Position numbers and translations under genes: made by a program
The notes under the pieces: model-generated
What the model saw: the letters and a program-made list of their open reading frames with translations, nothing else
Database searches by the model: none
Told to the model about the DNA's origin: nothing
Shown here: positions 26,074 to 33,606 of the stretch, in pieces
Layout of the letters: every line of letters starts with the position of its first letter
Numbering within the stretch: the stretch's first letter is position 1
Origin: Polyangiaceae bacterium
GTDB lineage: Bacteria; Myxococcota_A; Polyangia; Polyangiales; Polyangiaceae
Direction: 5' to 3'
Length of the DNA stretch: 38,321 nt
Assembly: GCA_029266615.1 (NCBI GenBank)
Contig: JAQSWN010000135.1
Coordinates: 1-38,321 of the forward strand

Positions 26074-27942
26074 TCAGTCGAGCTGGACGGTCACGGTGGG
26101 GCTATCTGCGGTGAGCTCGACGCGCGCCACTTTACGCTGATTTCCCAGCTTCACCTCGACGTCGTAGCTGCCGAAGAAGGCCCGCGCGGTGTAGGCGCCG
26201 CCCGCGTCCGTCTTCCCGTCGACGTTGGTGCGGAATGTTTCGAGCACGAGCTTGCGGTACGCAGCGCCGGCCGGCTTGAGCGACCAGTCTTGGCGAAAGA
26301 GGGGCGCGTTCTTGTGCCAGTGCGCGCCGTCCCAGAACCCCCACATCAGGATGCCGCCGACCGCGGGGTGGCTGAACAGCGTCGTGTAGAAGTCCTGCGT
26401 GAAGCGCGCGGCGAGCTCTTCATCGTCGAGGTCCACGTCGTATTCCGTGATCCAGATCTGCTTACCGAGCTTCGCGTAGCGATCCAGAATCTGGAGCATG
26501 TCCTCGGGCCCGGTAAGCGAGGTCCCGAAGTGCCCCTGCATACCGACCCCGTCGAGCGGCGCGCCCTTGTCGATGAGGAGCTTGATCACGCGCTCGTAGT
26601 TATCGCGATGAGCCGTCGTGCCGCCGCCGCCGGAGAGGATGGCGTAGTCGTTGATGAACAGCTTGGCGGTCGGGTCGGCCGCGCGCGCCAGCTTGAACCA
26701 GTCGACCATCACGTCCTCACCGAGCAGGTCCATGAGGTCGTGGTTGTCGAACGGCTCGTTCAGCACGTCCCAATGCACGAGCTTGCCTCGCATCGCCGTG
26801 GCCAGCTGGGTCACGTGCTGGCTGACCGCGGCGCGCAGCTTCGGAGGGTCCTTCTCCAGCGCTTTCACGCTACGCGGGAGGTTGCGGAAGCTGGGCCAAA
26901 CCAGCACGTGGCCGCGCGTGGGGATGCCGCGTTGCGCGAGCCATTCGACGCCTTTCGTGGCGGCCTCGACCGTCCACCCCTCGCCCCAATCGCCCGCGAG
27001 CGGCTGCCACTTCAAGTTGTTCTCCAGCACCGCGACGTTGAACAGCTCCTCCACCGCCTTCTTGTACTGGTCGTTACCGGGGCGCGTGAGCGTCTGCGCA
27101 ACGACGGCGGAGCCGAAGCCGAACGCCTGCTTGGTCTGGCGCAGCGAGACTTCCGCGCCCCGGACCGGCTTCTTCTGCTTGTCCAACACCCGCACCGCGA
27201 GCTCGCGCTTGCGAAGCTTCTCGATGCGCTCGGCGGCCGCCTTTCGCCAGGGCGCCTCTGCCTCCATGCCCGGGTATTCGATGGGCGTGGTCGGCAGATC
27301 CGCGAGGGCGAGGCGATTACCGAAATTTTCGACCGTGACACCGCCAATGAGCACCGTTTGTGGCTCGTATCCGAGGCGGAACAGCAGCTGTGCGTCTCCG
27401 GCCGCGTACGAGCGCTCGGCCTTGAAGCGCACGAAGAACTTCTTCCACTGCGAGGCGGCCCGGAGCGGGTAGCTGACCGATTTGCTCCACGGCTCTCGGG
27501 AAAGCTCCATGACGAGCTCGGTCTGCGCCTCGCCGCTCTCGGCGCGCGAAGCTTCCGCTTTCACGTACACGGTCGCGAGGATGACGTCCCCCGCGTTGAC
27601 CGGCTGGGCCACCTTGAGCGCGAGCTGAACGTCCCAAGGATTTTGGTTCTTCGCTTTTACCTCCGCGCGCACGGCCTTGGTGAAAGGTTGCCCCTGCCCC
27701 TCGACAGAAACGACGGAGATGGCCGCGCGCTCGGCCTTGCCTTGCAAGGTGAAAGCTTCGATGCCAGAGCCGGCGAGCTGCTGGCCTTGGACTTGGCCGT
27801 ATTTGCCGGTCGGCGCGTCACTTTGGCTGGGGGTTGGGGTGGTGGGAGAGGTCACGACGGGGGAAGCCTCTGGGCGCTGCTTGAGACACGACGCCGGCGA
27901 GAGCAAAAGGCACGCAGCGACCAGGCATCCGAGGGAACGCAT
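26074..27942 (-). CDS. GH10 endo-1,4-beta-xylanase, probable lipoprotein
   Basis: 622 residues from ATG 27942, chosen because it begins a lipoprotein-type signal peptide (hydrophobic 5-18 ending in a Cys); longer in-frame starts run into the divergent dehydrogenase. A Pro/Ser/Thr linker leads to a beta-sandwich region (about 50-225) like carbohydrate-binding modules of the CBM4/9/22 type, then the catalytic TIM barrel (about 240-555). Acid/base Glu396 lies in WDVLNEP and the nucleophile Glu500 in WITEYDVD, about 104 residues apart as in family GH10. A C-terminal beta domain (about 570-622) resembles carboxypeptidase-regulatory-like modules. The lipid anchor suggests a cell-bound enzyme opening plant xylan outside the cell. 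A candidate promoter lies at 28001-28029. Confidence 0.9.
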   Translation of the reverse strand: MRSLGCLVAACLLLSPASCLKQRPEASPVVTSPTTPTPSQSDAPTGKYGQVQGQQLAGSGIEAFTLQGKAERAAISVVSVEGQGQPFTKAVRAEVKAKNQNPWDVQLALKVAQPVNAGDVILATVYVKAEASRAESGEAQTELVMELSREPWSKSVSYPLRAASQWKKFFVRFKAERSYAAGDAQLLFRLGYEPQTVLIGGVTVENFGNRLALADLPTTPIEYPGMEAEAPWRKAAAERIEKLRKRELAVRVLDKQKKPVRGAEVSLRQTKQAFGFGSAVVAQTLTRPGNDQYKKAVEELFNVAVLENNLKWQPLAGDWGEGWTVEAATKGVEWLAQRGIPTRGHVLVWPSFRNLPRSVKALEKDPPKLRAAVSQHVTQLATAMRGKLVHWDVLNEPFDNHDLMDLLGEDVMVDWFKLARAADPTAKLFINDYAILSGGGGTTAHRDNYERVIKLLIDKGAPLDGVGMQGHFGTSLTGPEDMLQILDRYAKLGKQIWITEYDVDLDDEELAARFTQDFYTTLFSHPAVGGILMWGFWDGAHWHKNAPLFRQDWSLKPAGAAYRKLVLETFRTNVDGKTDAGGAYTARAFFGSYDVEVKLGNQRKVARVELTADSPTVTVQLD

Positions 27943-28000
27943 GCCCTCCGGTAGCAAGCGTCGGCGCGGGCGACCATCGAGCATCCGCTCGCTTTGCTGG

Positions 28001-28029
28001 ATTAACTTACTGGCGCGCGGAATTTCCAA
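28001..28029 (-). promoter_or_regulatory. Candidate sigma-70-type promoter for the xylanase gene
   Basis: On the minus strand TTGGAA (28029-28024) and GTTAAT (28006-28001) are 17 bp apart and each matches four of six consensus positions. Transcription would begin about 50 nt before the xylanase ATG. The -35 lies inside the spacer of the 28010-28042 inverted repeat. Confidence 0.4.
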
Positions 28030-28042
28030 GACCGCGCGCCAG
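28010..28042. promoter_or_regulatory. Perfect 11-bp inverted repeat, candidate operator between xylanase and dehydrogenase genes
   Basis: CTGGCGCGCGG (28010-28020) and CCGCGCGCCAG (28032-28042) are exact inverted copies around an AT-rich 11-bp spacer. Their centres are 22 bp apart, two helical turns, as expected for a dimeric regulator binding one face of DNA. It covers the -35 of the minus-strand promoter and lies 24 bp before the dehydrogenase ATG, so one protein could control both genes. An mRNA hairpin in the dehydrogenase leader is the alternative. Confidence 0.5.
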
Positions 28043-28065
28043 GACGATGGCACGCGAAGGGCAGC

Positions 28066-29211
28066 ATGACATCGCTCAACGTCGCGTTGATCGGCTACCA
28101 GTTCATGGGGCGCGCCCACTCGAACGCTTGGCGACAAGTGGGCCGGTTCTTCGACACCGGATACACGCCGGTGTTGAAGGTGGTGTGCGGCCGCAACTCC
28201 GCCGAAGTGGAGAAAGCGGCCAACCAGCTCGGCTGGGAGGAGCACGCCACGCGGTGGGAAGACGTCGTGGCGCGGCCCGACATCGACATCGTCGACATTT
28301 GCACACCCGGGGACTCGCATTTGCCCATCGCGCTCGCCGCCGCCGCCGCCAAGAAGGTCGTGCTCTGCGAGAAACCGCTGGCCAACACGGTGGCCGAAGC
28401 CGAGCAAATGCTGGCCGCGGTCGAGCGAGCGGGCGTGCTGAACATGCTTTGCCACAACTACCGGCGCTGCCCGGCAGTCGCACTGGCCAAAGAGATCATC
28501 GACGAAGGGCAGCTCGGCACGCTGCGCCACTTCCGCGGCAGTTACCTGCAAGATTGGATCGTGGATCCGCAGTTCCCTCGGGTCTGGCGGCTGGAAAAAG
28601 CGCGCGCCGGCTCGGGAGCCCTGGGGGACATCGGCTCCCATTCGCTGGACCTCGCGCGCTACCTCGTCGGGGACATCGCGGAGGTCAGTGGCTTTCTGCA
28701 TACGTTCGTGAAGGAGCGGCCACTTCCGAGCGGCGACGGCACCGGTCCGGTCGACGTGGACGACGCGGCGTACGCGCACCTTCGGTTCGAGAACGGCGCG
28801 CTAGGCAGCGTGGAGGCGTCTCGGTTCGCCACCGGCCGCAAAAACTACAACACGTTCGAGATCAACGGCAGCAAGGGCAGCGTGCGCTTCGATTTGGAGC
28901 GCATGAACGAGCTCGAGCTGTACATCGAAGACGGCAAAAACTCGGGTTTTCGCACCATCCTCGCCACGGACGCCAAACATCCGTATGTTGCTGCCTGGTG
29001 GCCCCCTGGACACATCCTCGGCTACGAGCACTCGTTCACGCACACGGTGGCGGACCTGCTCGCCGCCGTGAAGACGCAGGCTCCGCCTTCGCCCAGCTTC
29101 GCGGATGGGGTAGCGAACCAACGGGTCCTCGACGCCATCGAGCGCTCATCGGAGTCGCGGCGCTGGGAGCCGGTCTCCTCCTCGCCTGCTCGCGGCAACG
29201 ACCGGCGCTGA
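28066..29211 (+). CDS. Gfo/Idh/MocA family NAD(P)-dependent dehydrogenase
   Basis: 381 residues, ATG 28066 preceded by GAAGGG. The N-terminal Rossmann domain has GYQFMGRAHSNAW (a variant of the GxGxxG loop) and the conserved VVLCEKPLANTVAEAEQM motif with the EKP lysine. HNYRRCPAVALAKEII follows in the region that carries the catalytic residues. The C-terminal beta-sheet domain is complete (GSGALGDIGSHSLDLARYL, FEINGSKGSVRFDLERMNELELY). Members oxidise or reduce sugars, inositols and related polyols. The enzyme diverges from the GH10 xylanase and may act on a released sugar or its derivative, but the substrate is not identifiable. The small lipoprotein gene overlaps its 3' end. Confidence 0.88.
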   Translation: MTSLNVALIGYQFMGRAHSNAWRQVGRFFDTGYTPVLKVVCGRNSAEVEKAANQLGWEEHATRWEDVVARPDIDIVDICTPGDSHLPIALAAAAAKKVVLCEKPLANTVAEAEQMLAAVERAGVLNMLCHNYRRCPAVALAKEIIDEGQLGTLRHFRGSYLQDWIVDPQFPRVWRLEKARAGSGALGDIGSHSLDLARYLVGDIAEVSGFLHTFVKERPLPSGDGTGPVDVDDAAYAHLRFENGALGSVEASRFATGRKNYNTFEINGSKGSVRFDLERMNELELYIEDGKNSGFRTILATDAKHPYVAAWWPPGHILGYEHSFTHTVADLLAAVKTQAPPSPSFADGVANQRVLDAIERSSESRRWEPVSSSPARGNDRR

Positions 29212-29408
29212 GCACCACTAGCCGAGCCCCCGAGTATTCGGGCCGTTGGGCCCGCGAGCCCGGGGTGGATGCGCAGACGCTGGATGGCGGCAAACCCATC
29301 GAGACGCCGGTCGCGCCGGTTCCGTGCGCACCGGCGGAATCGACCAGCGCGTCGGCGCCGTCGGCCCCTTCCCCGCCCTCGCCCGCGGAACCAACCGAGG
29401 TCCGGTGA
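29121..29408 (+). CDS. Small Pro/Ser-rich lipoprotein before msrP, start codon unresolved
   Basis: An open frame with high third-position GC fills the space between the dehydrogenase and msrP. It encodes a short basic stretch (PRRHR), a hydrophobic run ALIGVAALGAGLLLA and the lipobox Cys (codon 29187-29189). The mature part is about 73 residues, rich in Pro, Ser and Ala, ending at TGA 29406-29408. That TGA shares a base with the msrP ATG (TGATG). The nearest ordinary in-frame start is GTG 28998, far inside the dehydrogenase and giving an implausible leader. ACG 29121 or another rare codon would give a normal signal peptide. A sequence error near the start is also possible. Function unknown; the junction suggests co-expression with MsrPQ. 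Confidence 0.5.
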   Translation, partial: TGPRRHRALIGVAALGAGLLLACSRQRPALSTTSRAPEYSGRWAREPGVDAQTLDGGKPIETPVAPVPCAPAESTSASAPSAPSPPSPAEPTEVR

Positions 29409-30406
29409 TGCCCAGGCTCCCGCCGGAGCCGCGCGCCTCGGAGATCACGACCCCGGAGCACTACGCAAAACGGCGGGAATTCCTGAAACAGGGGTCGCTC
29501 TACATCGCGACCAGCGCCGGAGTGACGCTGGCGCTTTCCCAGCTCACGAGCCTGGGCAGCGCGGATCCGCCTAAGAAACCGCCGCCCGTACCGGCCCCGG
29601 ACCCCGGCGCGCCACCATGGGTCATCGACCGGCGCGGCCACTTCACGCTCGACGAGCCGCACACTCCTTACGAGGACGTCACCACCTACAATAATTACTA
29701 CGAGCTCGGTCTTTCCAAGTCCGCGCCGGCAGAAGAGGCGCACCACCTGAGGCCCCGCCCCTGGACGGTGCGCATCACCGGCGAGGTGAAGGCGCAGCAG
29801 ACCCTGGACGTGGACACGCTGCGGCGGTGGTTTGGGCTCGAGGAGCGCGTGTACCGCATGCGCTGCGTGGAAGCGTGGTCCATGGTCATTCCGTGGCTGG
29901 GCTTCCCGCTCGCGGAGCTCGTGAAGCGCGTGGAGCCGACGTCGCGCGCCAAGTACGTTTCGTTTCAAACGCTCCTAGATCCCGAGCAGCTTCCCAATCA
30001 AAATCGCCGCGTGCTGCCTTGGCCCTACGTCGAGGGGCTGCGGATCGACGAGGCCACGCACCCGCTCGCCTTCGTCGCCCTCGGCCTGTACGGGGCGCCG
30101 CTCCCGGGCCAGAACGGCGCACCGCTGCGCCTGGTCGTACCCTGGAAGTATGGCTTCAAGAGCGGCAAATCCATCGTAGAAATCCGCTTCACGGAGACGG
30201 CCCCGGCCACCACCTGGAACCGCGCCGCCCCCGACGAGTACGGCTTCTACGCGAACGTGAACCCGGACGTGGACCACCCGCGCTGGAGCCAGGGGACCGA
30301 GCGGCGCATCGGCGATCTTACCCGGCGCGCGACCCTTCCGTTCAACGGTTACGCCGTTGAGGTCGCTCACCTCTACACCGGCATGGATCTTCGGCGCTGG
30401 TTCTAA
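29408..30406 (+). CDS. msrP: Periplasmic methionine sulfoxide reductase, molybdopterin subunit
   Basis: 332 residues from ATG 29408. The Tat export signal is at the N-terminus, KRREFLK followed by a moderately hydrophobic segment, as needed for a protein exported folded with its molybdopterin cofactor. The sulfite-oxidase-fold core has the conserved YRMRCVEAWSMVIPW motif, whose Cys coordinates molybdenum, and LPWPYVEGLRIDEA and VPWKYGFKSGKSIV, typical of MsrP (formerly YedY). MsrP reduces oxidised methionines in periplasmic proteins with electrons from the membrane partner MsrQ, which follows 1 bp after its TAA. Length matches the family (E. coli 334). Confidence 0.95.
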   Translation: MPRLPPEPRASEITTPEHYAKRREFLKQGSLYIATSAGVTLALSQLTSLGSADPPKKPPPVPAPDPGAPPWVIDRRGHFTLDEPHTPYEDVTTYNNYYELGLSKSAPAEEAHHLRPRPWTVRITGEVKAQQTLDVDTLRRWFGLEERVYRMRCVEAWSMVIPWLGFPLAELVKRVEPTSRAKYVSFQTLLDPEQLPNQNRRVLPWPYVEGLRIDEATHPLAFVALGLYGAPLPGQNGAPLRLVVPWKYGFKSGKSIVEIRFTETAPATTWNRAAPDEYGFYANVNPDVDHPRWSQGTERRIGDLTRRATLPFNGYAVEVAHLYTGMDLRRWF

Positions 30407-30407
30407 G

Positions 30408-31025
30408 ATGGCGCCGCGCTCTCGCCATGCGTACCTCGCGCCTGCCATCGTAACCGGCTGGCTCGGCACTCTGGCGCTGCTCGGCTATCGAATCGCCACT
30501 CACCGATTGGGAGCAAACCCCGTGGCCACGGCCGTAAACCAGCTGGGCCTGCTGGGAATGGTCCTGCTCGTGGCGTCTCTCTGCGCCACGCCGCTCAAGC
30601 TCACGTTGGGACTCACCTGGCCGTTGCGCGTGCGGCGCACGCTGGGCTTGCTCGCCTTCTTCACGGTGCTGCTGCACTTCATCGTTTATCTCGGCGCGGA
30701 TCAGGGATGGGACGTCATCGCGGTGCTGGAAGACGTCCAGAAGCGGCCCTTCATCTCGATTGGGTGTTGCGCGTTCTTGCTGCTCTTTCCGTTGGCGTGG
30801 ACGTCGTCCAAGGCGGCGGTGCAGCGGCTCGGCTTTGCGCTTTGGCAACGGCTACATCGCTTGGTCTACGTGGTGGCCGCCCTCGCCGCCCTTCATTTCT
30901 ATCTGCGCGTCAAAGCGGACCACACCCAGCCGTTGATTTACATCGGGGTGCTGCTCGCGGGCTTCGCGGTCCGCGTCTTCGCCGCGCGCGTCAAGGGTCG
31001 TCGTCGGAAGGCTCGCCTTGACTGA
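30408..31025 (+). CDS. msrQ: Heme-binding membrane subunit of methionine sulfoxide reductase
   Basis: 205 residues from ATG 30408, one base after the msrP stop; E. coli MsrQ has 211. About six hydrophobic helices, with histidines in LLHFIVYLGADQGW, LHRLVYVVAALAALHF that fit the b-type heme ligands of the ferric-reductase-like family (former YedZ). It passes electrons from the quinone pool or a flavin reductase to periplasmic MsrP. The LTLGLTWPLRVRRTLGLLAF stretch is characteristic. It converges with the unknown gene at 31033 (7-bp gap), so the operon ends here. Confidence 0.93.
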   Translation: MAPRSRHAYLAPAIVTGWLGTLALLGYRIATHRLGANPVATAVNQLGLLGMVLLVASLCATPLKLTLGLTWPLRVRRTLGLLAFFTVLLHFIVYLGADQGWDVIAVLEDVQKRPFISIGCCAFLLLFPLAWTSSKAAVQRLGFALWQRLHRLVYVVAALAALHFYLRVKADHTQPLIYIGVLLAGFAVRVFAARVKGRRRKARLD

Positions 31026-31032
31026 GCCGCGG

Positions 31033-31893
31033 TCACGCTTTCGGGGCCGCCGCTGCGCGCTGGGCCGCTAGGACGCGCTCCGCCTCGCCAACGACGCGCG
31101 AGTATGGGTCGAAGCGCTCGTCGCCCGAGATCTCGCGGAAGCGCTGAGACATGGGCGTGCTCCCCTGCGGCGACGGGTGAGGATGCGGGGTCACCCCCCG
31201 CGTTGCCTGTTGCGTGAAGCTCGCGATGCTGGAGGCGCGCGCGGCTCTATCCACCCGGATTCGGCCGAGCAGCGCCAAGCGGTCGACCAGCGTGTCCAGC
31301 GCTCCGGCGGGGCTTGCGGCCGCGATGCCCAGCGCTCGAAAGTCGAACGCACGCGCATCGATACGCGCGATCCAATTGACGGAGTGAAAGTGAAGATCCG
31401 CAGCCGCGAAGGCTTCGAAATTGATCGGGGGGCCAGATTCGCGGAACACTTGCATGTCGCTCGCGTCCGGCACGACCGCGCGGAAGGTCGCGCTGCTGGT
31501 GCCACCACCACTCGTCCCGCGAGACGAGCCCTTGCCCACTTGCGCCTCGCCGCGGACGATGCAGCAGAGCGCGGCCGCCGGAACATCCATCGTGCGCTCG
31601 CGCAGCTCGAGCGTGAGCGCTTGGCCTTCGACGCGCAGCCCCGTGAGCGCAACGATCGGCCGCTCGGGATCCGTCGCGACCTCCCGCGCGATCACGACGA
31701 TCGAAAAACCCTCCGCTTTGAGCGACGCCGCGAGGCGGTGCGCCTCGACTTCGTCCGCGAGCGCTTTGACCAAGCCCCAGATGCCCGGCTTGAGGCGAGC
31801 ACGCAGGTCGTAGGCCACCATTCCCGTCACTTTGGACAGGCGTTGGTAGTCAGCGTCGCCACCCGCGAAGCTCGGACCCATGAGGACCAGCAT
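31033..31893 (-). CDS. Conserved-looking protein of unknown function
   Basis: 286 residues, no signal peptide or membrane segment. The N-terminus (MLVLMGPSF, YQRLSKVTGMVAYDLRARL, then EVEAHRLAASLKAEGFSIVVI) looks like a small alpha/beta domain that pairs a helix with a hydrophobic strand, of the sort used for regulation or ligand binding. A second part (about 75-215) is beta-rich with a Gly/Ser-rich insertion and a HFHSVNWIARI segment. The last 60 residues are polar and disordered. I do not recognise a family; similar proteins seem restricted to Myxococcota, but that is from memory. Divergent from the M16 gene with 141 bp between. Confidence 0.6.
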   Translation of the reverse strand: MLVLMGPSFAGGDADYQRLSKVTGMVAYDLRARLKPGIWGLVKALADEVEAHRLAASLKAEGFSIVVIAREVATDPERPIVALTGLRVEGQALTLELRERTMDVPAAALCCIVRGEAQVGKGSSRGTSGGGTSSATFRAVVPDASDMQVFRESGPPINFEAFAAADLHFHSVNWIARIDARAFDFRALGIAAASPAGALDTLVDRLALLGRIRVDRAARASSIASFTQQATRGVTPHPHPSPQGSTPMSQRFREISGDERFDPYSRVVGEAERVLAAQRAAAAPKA

Positions 31894-32034
31894 CGAAAAT
31901 CCTGCTCAACATAGCGCACTCCGTCCTTCGTGGCTCCCGCCCACGCCGCCCCCGTCGGCGCCGGGTTGCCACTTCAGCAAGCGCTTATTTCGACCAGTGA
32001 CAGCCACACCAGAACACGTGGTAGATCCCGGCTC

Positions 32035-33606
32035 ATGCCCGATACGCGACGAGCCCTGCGGCTCTCCTTGGTCCCGCTCGCATTCCTGTCGGCGTTCGCG
32101 CTGGAAAGTCTCGCGCCGAGCGTCGGTTCGGCGGCTGAAAAAGGTCGTCTTTCCGAGCCCGGCGGCGGCATGCCGGCGAACGATCCGGTTCAGCGCTCGC
32201 TCGACCGATTCCGCATGAGCATCCAGAGGCTGACCCTCGAAAACGGTCTCCGCCTCGTGCTCGCCCCCGACCAGAACGCCAAGACGGTAGCGGTTTCCGT
32301 GACCTACGGCGTCGGTTCTCGCGACGAAGGTCCCGGACAGAGCGGGTTCGCGCACCTGTTCGAGCACATGATGTTCCAGGGCAGCGCGCGCGTCGCGAAG
32401 GGCCAGCACTTCACGCTCATCTCCGAGCGCGGCGGCAGCCTGAATGGCACGACCAGCGCCGACCGCACCAACTACTTCGAGGTGCTGCCTTCCAGCGAGC
32501 TTCAGCTGGCGCTCTGGCTCGAGGCGGACCGTATGCGGGCGCTCGCCGTCAACGCAGAGAACTTCGAAAACCAGCGTGCGGTCGTCAAGGAAGAGTACCG
32601 CATGCGCTACGAGAACACCGCGTACATGACGGGCATGATGCGCCTGGGTGAGCTCACGTTCGCCGAGTACCCGCCGTACACGCGGCCCACCATCGGCAGC
32701 ATGCAAGACCTCGACGCGGCCAAGCTCGAGTGGGTGAAGACGTTTTACGATACGCACTACGCACCGAAAAACGCGGTCCTCGCCGTCTCCGGAGACTTCG
32801 ACGCCGACGAAGCCGTCAAGCTCGCGCGCCAGTACTTCGGCAACATCGACAAGCCGGTCACGGCGCGCGCGCCGCTGCCGCCGATGCCCGCGAAGGTCAC
32901 CCCGCGCAAAGACGTCGTGAAAGACGCGAACGCGAAGACGCCGGGCTTCTACTTTGGGTTCTTGATCCCACCGGCACGCACACCGGAGCATTACGCGCTG
33001 GAGCTCGCGGTGGCCATATTGGCGGACGGCGAGAGCTCGCGACTCGAGCGCCTCTTGGTGCGAGACCGCGCGGTCGCTCAGAGGGTCTCGGCGTGGACTC
33101 ACGACTACGTGGGCGCCGATCAGCTCGCCATCACCGCGGTATTGACGGAAAAAGCCAAGCTTGCCGACGTCGAGAAGCTCGTGGAGGCGGAGATTGCCAA
33201 GCTTGCGACGACGCCCGTCTCGGCCGCGGAGTTGCAAAAGGTCACGACCCGAGTGCGGAGCTCGTTCGTGTTCGGGTTGCAGACGAACCTGAGCCGCGCC
33301 ACGCGCCTGGGTGAATACGAGTCGTACTTCGGTGACGCGCGCCTGCTCGGGCTGGAGCTAGCTCAGTACCAGAGCGTTACCCCAGCCGAGATTCAGGCCG
33401 CGGTGAAGAAGTACCTTGGCCCAGAGCGCCGGCAGTTGGTGGAGGTCGTGCCGGCCGACGCCGCGTCGGCGAACTCCGTCCCCAAGCTGGCCCCCGCCCC
33501 CGCCTCAGCCCCCGCCTCAGCCCCCGCCTCAGCCGCAGCCCCCGCGCCTGCCAAAGGACCGCCCGCTGCACCTGCCCCCGCTGCCAAGAAAGGAGGTGCC
33601 AAGTGA
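32035..33606 (+). CDS. M16 family zinc peptidase, active subunit
   Basis: 523 residues from ATG 32035, which precedes a signal peptide (about 6-30); an in-frame start at 31930 would read through the divergent promoter region. The inverted zinc motif HLFEH (H107, E110, H111) and a third ligand Glu187 in VVKEEYRMRYEN, 76 residues on, are intact, as in pitrilysin and processing peptidases. Two M16 half-domains are present. The C-terminal 45 residues are Ala/Pro-rich, encoded partly by three perfect 12-bp repeats. It is probably periplasmic and degrades or trims peptides. The stop overlaps the GTG of the second M16 gene (GTGA), so an active/inactive heterodimer is likely. Confidence 0.9.
   Translation: MPDTRRALRLSLVPLAFLSAFALESLAPSVGSAAEKGRLSEPGGGMPANDPVQRSLDRFRMSIQRLTLENGLRLVLAPDQNAKTVAVSVTYGVGSRDEGPGQSGFAHLFEHMMFQGSARVAKGQHFTLISERGGSLNGTTSADRTNYFEVLPSSELQLALWLEADRMRALAVNAENFENQRAVVKEEYRMRYENTAYMTGMMRLGELTFAEYPPYTRPTIGSMQDLDAAKLEWVKTFYDTHYAPKNAVLAVSGDFDADEAVKLARQYFGNIDKPVTARAPLPPMPAKVTPRKDVVKDANAKTPGFYFGFLIPPARTPEHYALELAVAILADGESSRLERLLVRDRAVAQRVSAWTHDYVGADQLAITAVLTEKAKLADVEKLVEAEIAKLATTPVSAAELQKVTTRVRSSFVFGLQTNLSRATRLGEYESYFGDARLLGLELAQYQSVTPAEIQAAVKKYLGPERRQLVEVVPADAASANSVPKLAPAPASAPASAPASAAAPAPAKGPPAAPAPAAKKGGAK
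33496..33531 (+). repeat. Three tandem 12-bp repeats in the M16 gene tail
   Basis: GCCCCCGCCTCA occurs three times in a row, encoding Ala-Pro-Ala-Ser units in the Ala/Pro-rich tail. Such in-frame repeats can change copy number by slippage without breaking the protein. Confidence 0.8.

Noticed and set aside
25978..27954. 658-residue open frame on the plus strand over the xylanase gene
   Set aside because: It is antisense to a GH10 gene with both catalytic Glu motifs, is rich in Arg/His/Glu without domains, and arises from high GC.
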